Shown piece by piece: positions 49,029 to 58,499 of a stretch of 64,000 nucleotides of DNA. The translations under genes were made by a program, and so were the position numbers. The first letter of the stretch is position 1; each line of letters starts with the position of its first letter. The stretch spans positions 6,064,501-6,128,500 of the forward strand of contig NC_058051.1 in assembly GCF_020085105.1 (NCBI RefSeq), given 5' to 3'. This stretch comes from Siniperca chuatsi (lineage: Eukaryota > Chordata > Actinopteri > Centrarchiformes > Sinipercidae). A model generated the notes under the pieces. The model was given only the letters and a program-made list of their open reading frames with translations. It did not search any database and was not told the DNA's origin.

Positions 49029-52000
49029 ACTTGTCAGCCCCATAATTTCAAAGCCATTATAAAATCATGATTGCAGGGAATCATGATATAACAGCCACTA
49101 AGTACATAATTATATTGCAGATTTTCAGCATTTTTTACCCTACATTCCGGCATTCTACTGTTAATGCCCCGAAAGAACACACATATTTGATAGTGGACTC
49201 AAGTCAACTAAGGCCCTACATTAATATACAGAGTTAGGCTCAGCACAGAAACAGGCACATACAGGAAGCTGAAACTTATCTTTATGAGGACACACAAAGC
49301 CCTGCCAGTTGAGGAGGCAAACTTGTATGACAGTGTATGGAAAGAAACTAAAATGACCCCTTCAAGACAATGATACTGTTGTTAAGCAGAAAAATACATC
49401 ATGTGTTATTATGTCTATGCCCATTTTAAACTATTAACATTAAACATAAGACAAAATGTGGTCTAAAAAAGAGTTTAAGGACAACTAGTTAACTAAATGT
49501 TATGTTTTACTATGTAAGCTATTTATTCTAAACTTGGTTGATCTCTTTATTTTCCATGATGTCACTTGTAAATAAAGACATCTTGTTAAAATACCATCCA
49601 AAAATAAACTTGATTGGCATTTGTCAAACCTGCTAATAAAAGTACAATGTAGTCATCACCTTTACAGATATATGTCAATATGTCTGTTTTATTACTGTAC
49701 CTTATTGTTAAAGTTCCTCTCTGTCCACACTCTTTCCACTGCCATGAGTCGTATGTTCAAATTCATGTGTTCTGTCTGAATTCTCATGAGCATACATACA
49801 TGTTGCTCTACCACTATCTATTTCTTTCAGTGTCCTCTCCTTCCTGCTCAACAAGTCACCGCCCTCTTCTTTTCTTTCCAGCATAACATGTGATTTATCA
49901 TTCAACAGAGTACATACCACTTTGTTGGTCTACCATATGGCTATAAAACATCTCAGTTAACCATTGCATCCAAATAACAATGGTTTGTGAAAACTATTGA
50001 CAAGACCCATTTATCATTTACCTGAGGTGTCCTCTGTGTTTTTTGAATGCTTGTGCGCAGGGGTGTAGCTGGTTTGGGAGTATCTACAAGGGTTGAGGAT
50101 TTGGATGATGTTGATGCTTGGAACCTCTTCCTCTCCATTTTGCCAGCATAGCCTTGCAACGTTTGGGGTTTAGGAGGAAGCTGGAAGACAAGAACTGCGG
50201 AGTTATCACTTGGTTTTAGGTAATTACATGGTATCAAACTACAATACTTCCTTCTTCCTTCCTTAGAATCTCAGGTTAGGCAGTGATAATTTGATACACC
50301 GATACACAATGATAATGATAATGAAAAATACTTTTGTACTGCAAAAAGGGGACATAAATGGAATATCTTCCATTACCTTTGGGATGTGAGGCCTTCCAAT
50401 AGGGAGACACATGGGAGATAGCTTGACATCGTCATAGGGGTTATCTCTGGTGACTTCACCTGGGGGAAGACAGAGTGATGGGAAAGATAAGACGAGCAGA
50501 CTGGATGTTTTACCAGTGATTTTCACACCACCAAATGCTTGCTTTCAAGAAGGTACTTTAAAAGACCAGTTGCAAACCTACAAATTGCCCAATAATTCCT
50601 AATAATTTCCATGGCCACATCATTGACTATGGATACAGATAGGGCTGCAACTAACGATTATTTTCATAATTGATTAATCTGTAAATTTTTATAATTGTTT
50701 TGTCTATAAAATGTCAGAAAATAGTGAAAATTGCTTGTTTTATTTGACCAACAGTCCAAAACTCAAAGATATTCAGTTTAATATCAGATATGACAAAGAA
50801 AAGCAGCAAATTCTCACATGTGAGAAGCTGCAACCAGATAATTTTGGGCATTTTTGCTTGAAAAATTACTACACTGAAAGGTGAGCATAAATGACTTCAA
50901 TTCATTTTAGAAAGGATGTAACATTTCGGACACACATTCAAGTCTGGCTGAAGACCTCTGTTGCATGTAATTCCCCATCTTTCCCTCCCATTTCCATTAT
51001 AATAAAAAGGCATAAAAACACCCCGAATTATTTTGTATTACCTTTATCCATGACTGTTAATTTGTACATTTGAACAAAAGTAGCCGTTCATGGCTAAAAT
51101 AAATGAAAATGCACACTTATGCACCTGTAACTAAAACCTGTAACATATTGTGTATAATATCATAAGTCTCACTACCCCTTGAATAATCCTGATTCCTTGA
51201 CTTTAGAAGTCATCCAATCTGCTGTCTGTTGCCATCTTGATTATTACTCTCAAAATATCACAATTTTCCAGAAACTGTAAGATCTGTGTGAAACCAGAAG
51301 TGGGAAACAGGCCTCTTTTGTAGGCATATTCAATGATTTTTCCTGATCAGTTCACTTGTCACTGTACAGCATCGCTTTTTAACAGGCTCTGTTAATGCAA
51401 TATAATACGTTTTAAATGGGGCATTTAGGTATCGGAATCGTACATTCAACCAATGACATACACCCAACAGTCTTTATGACTTTCTGTCTTTGTCTTTTTA
51501 ACAAAACCAGTGCTAAGTTAAGCGGTTTAAAATAAACAACAGCCAGTCAGTCAGTGTAATGATCAAAAGCTCTAGAAGTTAATTCACAATCTGCTCCACA
51601 ATGTCTTCTTCAGTTTATATGACACAGGAAGTTCGACTTACAAACGATGTCCTCGTAAATATTGTCATCAGAGTAGGCATGGTAAAGGCCTGAGTTGCTG
51701 GCCTGGTCTCCCAGTGTGTCTTGCTTGGCCGTCAGACGCGCCGCATCCTCGTACTCAAAAGACTTCCTGTGGCAGGGAGGAGAAGGGAAGGCAGTGAAAA
51801 AGAGGGGCCTGGCTGCTGTCCTAAAGATAACCACCATACTTTTGTTTACTCAATTGTCTTATGTGCAGCCAGCTCCCACCACAAAATTCCTTTTGTTGAT
51901 ATCAAACTCTGTCTCAGCAAGACAGAGAGAGTGTGATAAATTGTGATGAAAGGAAATGACTGAGCATATGGTACAAAACAAGGAAAAAAAAGAGTAGGAC

Positions 52001-54804
52001 CGGATTTAGACAGAGATAGCAGTTGGCAATATGACAATGTCAGCTGTCATAGTAAAAATTAGGTCACTGTGCAACTTTCCTTGCAAAGCTTTAAAATATA
52101 GATACAACTTCATTTAGTTACAGTTGATTTACTATCAGCTAGGTCTGTTTACAAGTTCAGTGCAAGTTTTATGTGGTCACATTATTTTACATGTACTTGA
52201 TTTAATTCGTTTTGTAATGCACACAATATTCCAGTAAGAAAATAGTCAATCTGGCTCAGTGCTGAAACAGAGACTGTTACATGATTCAAGTTCAGTGAGA
52301 TTTAATACCTAGCCCCATGGAGGTATTTCAAAATGTACAAGAATGAATGACAACTAATGGCTTCCTCTGAAGTTGGTAAACAAGGAGCCCTGTACAACTA
52401 TGCTAACTGTGTCCAGATATGAAGAAGAGTGTAGGTGAGAGACAAGTTATTAATTAAACAATGCAAAATTTGATTACACTGCCAACTTAAGTATACTGGT
52501 AATGGCAATATTGTACCACAATTAGAGGGTTTAAAGGTCTGTCTTTACAGTATTTAGAAGCACAGTTAACACAATATAACTTAAAGCAAGTACACCTTTA
52601 GCTAAAAAACAGGAGCTGTGACCACAAGTCGCAATTACAGGATAATGGCACATAGACTTTCCCCTTCATTTCCCAGGATTCTCTTGAGTCAGTTGCTTTT
52701 TTGGGGGTGGGTTTTGGGCAGCTTGTGATAATTTGGGCTACTTTTTGTACCATTTGGGCAGTTTCCCCCAATGAAAAGTTAGGCTATATTCCAGTAAACC
52801 GGGCCCTCCTCTCCTCCGAGTAGTATGATTGAGATAGAGTTCAATAGGCTCGACACGATGACTGCTAACGGATGACCAAGAAAAAAACAAATGTCATTTC
52901 AGTTTATTACAACTAGGCTGATTTTTTTTCTCTATTCAAATTCTCATCATCATGTGATAAAAGACTTGTAAAAGCTTTCATCTGACTTTTAACAAGTAAT
53001 GCAACGTTATCCAAAAGACTTAGTGGAGATCATTTTTGTTATTTCAACCTTAGTTTTGGGTTTGTGTAAGTACACTAATACTGCATTTTTAATCAGTTTT
53101 CTTCTTGCACTCATATTGAGATACATGGCATGAGGCTCCTTCCCAGCGTAATTTTAAAGCAGACCTCATATAAATATACACCCAGTTTATTAGGTACAGC
53201 TAGTTAAAACGAATACAGTCTAATACAACAGTCCTGCAATAAATCCCACTTTGTGAAGGTTGTAATGTTTTGTTGAAAACATTTTGGAGAATGTAGTTTG
53301 TGGTGCTGTTGAACTGTATTGTGTTATACTGACAGGTGTTTCTATTATTGTGGCCACTCCATTTATATCAGTGAGGGTATGCTACATAATAGAAACACAG
53401 TTAAAGAGAACTGCATTATTAGAAGTCATGTCACCTAATTAGTCCTGAGCTGAATGTGTATATGGGTTACAGTTATGTCTTGCTTTGCTTAGCCTTGAGT
53501 GAATGACTGAGTGGGTGTAAGAGTGTGTGTGCGTGCCTGTAGATGATGACCTGGGACCCCTGGCTGCTAAGGAACTAGGCCACATCCAGAAAATACAGAA
53601 CAGTGTTGCCAGATATCATGTGACATCATACCTGGACCCTAGCCAGCAACTACACTGAGTACCCTCCCCAAAACCGGCCTAAAAAACACTCTGCTGATAT
53701 TCAGTAAACACCATAATGTGTTTTAGACTCTCCAAAGCAGAGAACAGTCTTAATGTGCATTTTTACTAAATACGAGTTTCCTTATTCTATCAGCCAGAAC
53801 TGTTTTCTTCAGAAACATGATTCAGATCAAATAAAGCACTGCAAGAAATTGCATTCCCTTTCAATTCAAAGTTATTTGTGCTCTGCTTTTAGTTCATTGA
53901 CTCACCTGTTCTTTTTATGCCTTGAAAGCCCATTAGTCTTTGCAACCGGACATGGAGGAGGTGGAAAGTTAGGTGGGTGAGCTACCCTCCTACTCCTCAC
54001 GTTGGAGTGGTTGTTATGAGGGGATCTGCTGTCCCATCGGATTGTGTGCTCTGTGTTGTTGGCTCCCCGATACTTGAATGTCCGCTGAGGTTTGGGAGGA
54101 GGCTGAGCTTCACCTGAAGACTCCCTGCCTTTCTCCCAGAGCAGTCTGTCCCCCTCAAGCTTATGCCAGAAACCCCTTGAAGTGTAGAAGTTTCCAGCTG
54201 GCATGTTATCTTCTTGGTCATCAGTTGATAGAGGTAGAGGTTTAGAAATGACTTCAACATCCAAGATGCGATCTGTTTTTTGGTCGCCATTGGCAGTGAA
54301 GATTTGTTTACCTGTAGAGTTAGCAGAATAAGCCTCCACTTTGGGAGACGCAAATATTTGCGCTGCAAGTGGTTTATTTCCTGGGGTTGTGGTTGAAAAT
54401 TCAGTGGAACAATTCTGCAGAGGTTCTGACTTCCTACCAACCACACTATGTCCAGCTTGTGCTGGGCATTCCCGAAAATCTAAACCAAAGCTCTTAGCTT
54501 TTGAGAGGTTGGCTTTTGCGTGAAGCCCCCCTCTCGATCCATCGTTGGAACATCCGTTGCCCAGGACATCTCCAGACAGAGTTTGGGATACAGTCGGAGA
54601 GTGTGCTTTCATCCCGGCATCCTGGCTGCTGCCCTGCTGACTGCGACCTTCCCACTGGGAGATCTTCTCCCTGATGTTAATGCCTTGCTCGTGAGAAGGG
54701 GGCCTCCCTGACTGATGGCCCTGCAAAGCCACGGTGGCCCCTTTCTGCAGGTGATCAACCTCACCACCCCCTCGCCTGCCCTGCTCCAGCCTCAGAGCCA
54801 GCAT
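34664..54804 (-). CDS. dennd2c: DENN domain-containing protein 2C, complete coding region (18 exons)
   Basis: DENN-domain proteins are guanine-nucleotide exchange factors for Rab GTPases; DENND2 members act on endosomal traffic (Rab9 reported). Minus-strand coding exons: 53906-54804, 51642-51766, 50377-50459, 50022-50180, 48888-48966, 48551-48595, 47614-47798, 42087-42196, 41192-41261, 40452-40529, 40093-40233, 39459-39607, 37973-38150, 37631-37672, 36499-36607, 35639-35881, 34769-34855 and 34664-34695. The total is 2814 bases: 937 residues plus stop, with every phase consistent. The long N-terminus has [33 protein letters not shown] and DDNIYEDIV, as in DENND2C. The C-terminal third is the tripartite DENN module. 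DENND2A is the main alternative; the ampd1 neighbour favours 2C. Confidence 0.93.
34769..34855 (-). CDS. dennd2c: dennd2c coding exon 17
   Basis: Phase 1 in and out. Reads [13 protein letters not shown] then [12 protein letters not shown], the last helix region after the dDENN part. Donor GTAAGTG. Confidence 0.9.
35639..35881 (-). CDS. dennd2c: dennd2c coding exon 16 (dDENN)
   Basis: Contains [30 protein letters not shown] and [13 protein letters not shown], the downstream DENN (dDENN) signature. It ends in a glycine-rich GGGRG junction. Donor GTAATTG. Confidence 0.93.
36499..36607 (-). CDS. dennd2c: dennd2c coding exon 15
   Basis: Reads [20 protein letters not shown] then EERED, the acidic linker after cDENN. 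The chosen donor is G|GTTGGT at 36498, phase 1. An earlier donor (GAGG|GTGGAG) with the same phase would remove six residues, so this 3' edge is the least certain of the gene. Confidence 0.78.
37631..37672 (-). CDS. dennd2c: dennd2c coding exon 14 (42-nt micro-exon)
   Basis: Fourteen codons in phase 0: [14 protein letters not shown], identical in core to the human [11 protein letters not shown] motif of cDENN. Donor GTGTGT. Confidence 0.9.
37973..38150 (-). CDS. dennd2c: dennd2c coding exon 13 (cDENN core)
   Basis: Contains [39 protein letters not shown] and LPIEE, the most conserved DENN core. The acceptor CACCAAAG has a poor pyrimidine tract and the donor is GTCGGT, both weaker than average. 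Confidence 0.92.
38580..39215 (+). mobile_element. Decayed L2-like LINE remnant in a dennd2c intron
   Basis: Plus-strand words resemble a LINE ORF2 with frame breaks: [13 protein letters not shown] at about 38657, a SKHSI-like stretch near 38820, and a PQG-like context near 38990. It is followed by an (ATA)n tract at 39078-39100 and a 3' tail 'GCCCACTGAGACACTGTAAG...ATAAACCTGACTTGACTTG'. It lies antisense to dennd2c. The 5' limit is approximate, and head and tail may be two separate repeats. Confidence 0.55.
39459..39607 (-). CDS. dennd2c: dennd2c coding exon 12
   Basis: 49 codons plus two bases: [14 protein letters not shown], then [13 protein letters not shown], the cDENN first strands. 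Donor GTACTA. Confidence 0.92.
40093..40233 (-). CDS. dennd2c: dennd2c coding exon 11 (uDENN/cDENN linker)
   Basis: 47 codons in phase 0, reading [19 protein letters not shown] then [20 protein letters not shown], nearly identical to the human equivalent as I recall it. Donor GTAACC. Confidence 0.94.
40452..40529 (-). CDS. dennd2c: dennd2c coding exon 10
   Basis: 26 codons in phase 0: [20 protein letters not shown] then FNLFAK, part of uDENN. Donor GTAAGG. Confidence 0.93.
41122..41146 (+). repeat. (AC)n microsatellite in dennd2c intron
   Basis: About 12 AC units, 46 bases beyond the donor side of coding exon 9. Confidence 0.9.
41192..41261 (-). CDS. dennd2c: dennd2c coding exon 9 (uDENN)
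   Basis: Completes a serine codon, then [19 protein letters not shown] and RKIL. The donor GTGAGT after TTA was chosen over the internal GTAAGA because only it keeps the frame into exon 10. The upstream DENN signature [14 protein letters not shown] is present with C in place of the usual G. Confidence 0.9.
42087..42196 (-). CDS. dennd2c: dennd2c coding exon 8 (start of uDENN)
   Basis: 36 codons plus two bases, containing [15 protein letters not shown], the start of the upstream DENN part. Acceptor CTGTTTCAG, donor GTAAGC. Confidence 0.92.
42333..42763 (+). repeat. BEL/Pao 5' LTR
   Basis: Starts TGTTGGAGCC and ends GTCACGACA. It shares 'TTATCTAAAACAC', 'GGTGTGGAACTGGA' and 'GTGGCTTATTTAGGT.TATT' with the right end of the element. 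About 431 bases. Confidence 0.72.
43948..44631 (+). mobile_element. Tc1/mariner-type element, non-autonomous, nested in the BEL element
   Basis: A 684-bp copy between TA dinucleotides (43946-43947, 44632-44633). Long inverted ends begin CAGTGGTGTGAAAAAGTGTT. The right half encodes a transposase C-terminal scrap ([20 protein letters not shown]) at about 44190-44370. Most of the transposase, including the first catalytic acids, is missing. The arms still pair over roughly 100 bases or more. Confidence 0.88.
47167..47276 (+). repeat. BEL/Pao 3' LTR, internally deleted
   Basis: About 110 bases matching the two ends of the 431-base left LTR but lacking its middle (roughly left-LTR positions 42400-42470 and 42490-42715). 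It ends GTCACTACA directly before the ATTAG duplication. The start is approximate. Confidence 0.6.
47614..47798 (-). CDS. dennd2c: dennd2c coding exon 7
   Basis: 61 codons: [20 protein letters not shown] then [10 protein letters not shown], leading into uDENN. A four-glutamine run (CAG repeats) is present. The donor is ATG|GTTAGA, non-consensus at +3 to +6. It is the only one found that keeps the frame into exon 8. Confidence 0.88.
48120..48335 (+). repeat. Common fish dispersed repeat fragment
   Basis: Reads 'TGTCGGTCGACCACTTTGGT', then TACAGACATTCATGTTCCTC, AGAGGATGAAATG and CTTTGGTGATCC. I recognise this block as a repeat scattered through many percomorph genomes. Its superfamily is not decided. 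Confidence 0.6.
48551..48595 (-). CDS. dennd2c: dennd2c coding exon 6 (45-nt micro-exon)
   Basis: Completes a glutamate, then [14 protein letters not shown], matching human GETSGNESDAEY. It is phosphoacceptor-rich (S/T next to D/E). Donor GTATCA. Confidence 0.85.
48833..48880 (+). repeat. (GT)24 microsatellite at dennd2c exon 5 donor
   Basis: 48 bases of perfect GT. On the gene's strand it is (AC)n beginning about 7 bases after the exon 5 donor (GTAACAT). Confidence 0.95.
48888..48966 (-). CDS. dennd2c: dennd2c coding exon 5
   Basis: 26 codons plus one base: [20 protein letters not shown], then QGISVQ. It parallels the human KIDDIFESKRGKKKVK segment. Long (CA)/(TG) tracts begin 7 bases after its donor and 12 bases before its acceptor. 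Confidence 0.88.
48979..49025 (+). repeat. (AC)23 microsatellite at dennd2c exon 5 acceptor
   Basis: 47 bases of perfect AC. On the gene's strand it is (TG)n ending 12 bases before the acceptor (TTCTACTACAAAG). Confidence 0.95.
49026..50021 (-). other. dennd2c intron, nothing recognised
   Basis: About 1 kb without coding or repeat features I can name; frames at 49680-49920 are incidental. Confidence 0.6.
50022..50180 (-). CDS. dennd2c: dennd2c coding exon 4
   Basis: 53 codons in phase 0, starting [20 protein letters not shown] and ending KTQRTPQ. A low-complexity S/T/P/K linker. Acceptor TCTTCCAG, donor GTAAATG. Confidence 0.85.
50377..50459 (-). CDS. dennd2c: dennd2c coding exon 3
   Basis: Completes a cysteine codon, then [16 protein letters not shown] and [15 protein letters not shown] matches the human NPYEDI tyrosine motif. 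Donor GTAATG. Confidence 0.87.
50641..50880 (+). repeat. Truncated copy of a vertebrate MITE-like repeat
   Basis: Begins AGGGCTGCAACTAACGATTA, then ATTGATTAATCTG, TGTCTATAAAATGTCAGAAA, CCAACAGTCCAAAACTCAAA and TTTTTGCTTGAAAAAT. I recognise this as a very abundant repeat in fish. The matching right inverted end (ATCGTTGCAGCTCT) is absent, so this copy is truncated. Confidence 0.72.
50900..51641 (-). other. dennd2c intron, nothing further recognised
   Basis: AT-rich sequence with no coding or named repeat. Confidence 0.55.
51642..51766 (-). CDS. dennd2c: dennd2c coding exon 2
   Basis: Reads [12 protein letters not shown] with the first codon shared, and ends [14 protein letters not shown]. 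The human KSFEFEDI and SEDNIYEDII motifs occur in the same order. Donor GTAAGTC. Confidence 0.9.
51767..53905 (-). other. dennd2c intron, no gene seen
   Basis: 2.1 kb without recognised coding sequence or repeats. Confidence 0.6.
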
Positions 54805-54857
54805 GTTGAGAGGGGGCTCACCCTCAGTTCTCCATTGGTGAATGCATCACGGATTTC
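53906..54857 (-). CDS. dennd2c: dennd2c coding exon 1 (long N-terminal exon, CDS from 54804)
   Basis: 899 coding bases. The start ATG (54802-54804) has A at -3 and is the first in frame. A splice acceptor with a good pyrimidine run (TTTTTCCTGTCCGTCCTTGTGAG) places the exon's 5' edge at 54857. The product is disordered and polar, with [13 protein letters not shown] near residue 50, [11 protein letters not shown] and [12 protein letters not shown]. All have counterparts in human DENND2C. A 7-codon upstream frame (54824-54847) precedes the start. Confidence 0.88.
54824..54847 (-). promoter_or_regulatory. dennd2c: Short uORF in dennd2c 5' UTR
   Basis: ATG at 54847 opens MHSPMEN then TGA, ending 19 bases before the main ATG. 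A second ATG sits in the same frame. Such a short upstream frame can lower translation of the main protein. Confidence 0.5.
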
Positions 54858-57800
54858 CTCACAAGGACGGACAGGAAAAACCACGTAATCTGTTGTCAAT
54901 TAATCCAGAAATGATAAGTAAAAACAGGAGCACCACAAGGTTTATGGTTCTAACTGTTCCTTTATGTCTTTATGTGTCTTCTTGTGCTAGTAGAGAGTCA
55001 TTTCCCCCCTTTTGTAAACAACCTAAAAAGAAGACAAGACACAAAAATGACTCATCAATCACTGCACTTAAAAACAAGACCAGACAGCACACCGCAGGGT
55101 CAAAGGGATACTGAGGCAACACAGGGGGACACAGTTACTTTTGAAACAGCACACATCTGAAGCAGTCTACAACTTGTAGGCAGCGACAGAGAGAAGGTCA
55201 TGAAGGACAGGCTCCTGACAAGGTCGGTTTCCAAAAAATAATCCAGTAAGAATAAGGAAAAACAGTGACAGGAGCAGCGTTACCGCAGATTGCTGCTGCA
55301 GTGTGTCTGTGTCTTGAGCTGCCCCAACCCTCCTATAGCCCCAATGGAATTAAGTCTTCTATGTAGCTGTTGTCCTTAACCGCATAGCTGACAAAATACG
55401 AAATGACAATAATACAGCAAAGCATTAAATCGAATTTAGTGTTCTTGCAAAGCTTACTGGGAAGAATGCGCATTTTAAGTGATTTCAAAGCGCTTTAGAG
55501 GAAAGACAACACATTAATCTAAAGGCATACATAAAGAGCCAGGGACAATTGATTGAAAATATTTTAACCACACTTATCTATGCAGTGGATAAAAATCTCC
55601 TCAAATGGTTGAGCTATTTATCAGATGCAAGATGAAAACATACTGGACTATAGACTCTGATTAACAGATGCCTTTGTGCTTGGATTAGAATATGTATGGA
55701 ATAAAGCTGTAATATATGGTCTTGCTCAGTCTCATCAAATGCTATCAAACACTGAGACTTGATGTAAACTTCTGCAGCGGCATCCACCCTGACTCATACT
55801 CCCAGAGTCGACATCAATGCGGTCACTGTACACTCTTGTACAGCAGCTCTTGGTTTGCTGGAACCAAACCATTTGGACACGTTGCACATGAGGACCGAGG
55901 CTGAGAGAATGTGGAGAACGGGAGACATGGTAAAATTCCACTGCACAGTTCAATCATGATCATAATAACTCTACGAACTGCATTCCTGCAGAGCTGCACA
56001 AGAGGGGGGTCGGGGAATAAATTTAACTAGAGACAGTCAGTCGGTCAGTCAGTCTTGCAAGTGACGCCTTTGTTTGGTTTGACCTAAATCAAATGTATGT
56101 GTGCACTGGAATGCTGCTCGATCATTACCAGACCATGCAATGACAATGCGACTCCCAAACTGACCCACTTGCGCTATTTGTCTGTGTGCGGTATGTTGTA
56201 CAGGAAGGCATGAGTTGCGTTTCCTGAGCTGCAGGAAGAAGGATCAGCAGACTGTCCATAATTATGGTGTAGGGAGATTTTCACCCAGTTGCAACCACTG
56301 ATTTGAGCTATGTTTAGATTATCTACATTCAATCTCTGTGATGGTAATCAAACATTGTCTTTGAAACACAGTAACAGTAACTCCAGAAATATACCAGCTA
56401 CTAGTTGGTTACAGTAACATTTGCAAACACGTCTAAAACTGTCAGCTCCACCTATTCCATGGCATACAGTTAAAATAAAATATTTTTACTGCCAGTGAGG
56501 CAAACTGTGAGGTGCTGTGATATCAAGTGACAAAGCCAGAGGGTGAGTGAAAATGAACTTCACTGATGTTTATAAGGCTATCAACTCTGCAGAAAGGTAT
56601 CCTTGTATTTTCTAGTGAAACTCACTGACTGATCTATGTAGAAACCAGACAGGGGACCCGTGAAGCTGAAGTACCCCGTCATCACTTGGCAGCTAAATTA
56701 AACCTAATTGCACCTTCAAAACCACCACAAAATGCCCTCCCAAAGAAGTGCAGCATGACACAACATGCTGTAGGTGAGGTATTGTACGACTGTGGTTCAC
56801 CATCAACACTGACAGATAAAGCTATAATAAAAGAAAAATGTGGGTTTGCTAAATGCCAGCATGAAAGGACATACCAAGATTAACTGCCTTAAAATGACTG
56901 ATCCATCACCAGCCACCAGAACAACTTGAGTGCATCCAGACATTTTGACAGCGCCAGTGCAAGAGTGATAGTCCACATCAACCTGACAAGTTCCATCATT
57001 TGGTGTCATTTGTTGTAAATGGTTGCGAATACCCCTATGCTGAAAATGTCTCCCAAGTTCTCTCATAAACTCAGACCAATACAGCTATAATATAAAGACA
57101 TTTGAATTAATTTTGTGGTAAACTGAAGAGCTTTAGCACAAAATGAAAACAATTCATTAATAGTGCTCCTGGTGTTGATTTCACCCTTTTCTCTGAGAGG
57201 ATTAACATGGTAGAGTATACACCCCAGATACTTTCAGTTGTAGTCAGTTATTCATTAACTCAGCTGTTTTTCCTAAATTTGGTAACAGCTGTAGAAGAAT
57301 TCCATAAAGCAGCTATCCTCTCTGCATTAAGGTCCAATGACCTTAGCTAACTCTGGTTCCTCCTGGAACTGCTGTTTAACGTGTGTAGATAATCAATTAC
57401 CTGACTGCAGTAAAATGGGGAGAGATGCAGGAGGAGAGAAAAAAATGCTACAGTAAGTCCCCATGTTCTTTGTTACATCTTGCCAAACTCCCTTAAAAGC
57501 TATAAGAATATAAGAATTTCCTCCTTATTGCAAAGCCTCACTTGCATAGAAATTAAACTCAGTCACTCCTCTGATTCATTAATTACTACTCTGTAATTTG
57601 GCCTTAACAAAAGGCCGAAATAACCTAAAGTAGTTCATTGGTTTAACGTTACGCTGCTCGCTTTCAACCACCAGGTTAAATATCTTGAGTTGTCTGTTGG
57701 AAGTGCGATTCAGGAATAACGTTGTCGTTACCTCTGAAGGTCTATATTGTACTAAAAAGCGCTGTTTAAATTATTAGAGGGATGCCGAACTGAACTGAGC

Positions 57801-58175
57801 TTATTGACACAGAAATATTCTTGATACTGATATTAAAATATAACTATGTTTGTCGATAATGAAGTCAGTTTTAACTCGCCATATTTTCAATACAGTTCAG
57901 CGTTGACTTTTCACTGTATGGAAAAAACCGCAAGTATTGGAAAAACCTAGCTGAGCTAACTTACACATTTTTACGGACAGCAACTGGGTTATGTTAATGT
58001 TAAAATCACTGAATGCAACAAAACAAAACGGCTCTTACATTAACTAAGTTAATTTAGTTAGCTTGCGTTAACTTAACGTTAGAAGGGAAACACTAACGTT
58101 AGTCAGAGAAGTTGTGTGATATTAGAACAAAATGCCACATGGGAAAATACATAAACTACATGTCTCGTGACTTAC
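54858..58175. other. dennd2c 5' intron, no gene seen
   Basis: About 3.3 kb between the inferred non-coding first exon and the first coding exon. Frames at 55716-55953 and 56686-57066 have no recognisable domain. Confidence 0.5.
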
Positions 58176-58300
58176 CCCTCGTTGTTTAAAATTATGAGCA
58201 AAACTCATGTTCTTTTCTCATTTTCCTTTCGATAAAACACAAATAAAATCCGAGTCCACTCGCTCGCGGTTAGCAGTCTGAATAAGTTCAGGTTAACGTT
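58176..58300 (-). other. dennd2c: Candidate non-coding first exon of dennd2c
   Basis: A strong minus-strand donor (GGGG|GTAAGTCACG) lies at 58175. The sequence upstream of it is locally richer in CpG (CGCGAGCGAGTGGACTCGG). ATG-started frames in it close at once, fitting a 5' UTR. The start site is not located; an ACCGGAA ETS-like motif lies at about 58492-58498. Confidence 0.35.
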
Positions 58301-58499
58301 GGACTCCACAGCCAGTTATTGGCAACTTCTTAGAAAACAAACTTCTATGAGGCATAAAAACGTGTCCCCTATATTAATAACTATACACAACAACAAAGAA
58401 AGTGGCCATAGACTACAGAAAACTAAAGCAGAACACTCCTCGCCCTCCTTCTCTGGACAATCAGTGTCAAGCCATCCAGAAAATATATGAGTTCCGGTT

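Noticed and set aside
48769..49045. Open frames made of Cys-Val and Thr-His runs
   Set aside because: Direct translation of the (GT)n and (AC)n tracts.
53902..54804. Separate 300-residue protein gene
   Set aside because: Its last codons run into a donor and join in frame with the next exon; it is the N-terminal exon of dennd2c.
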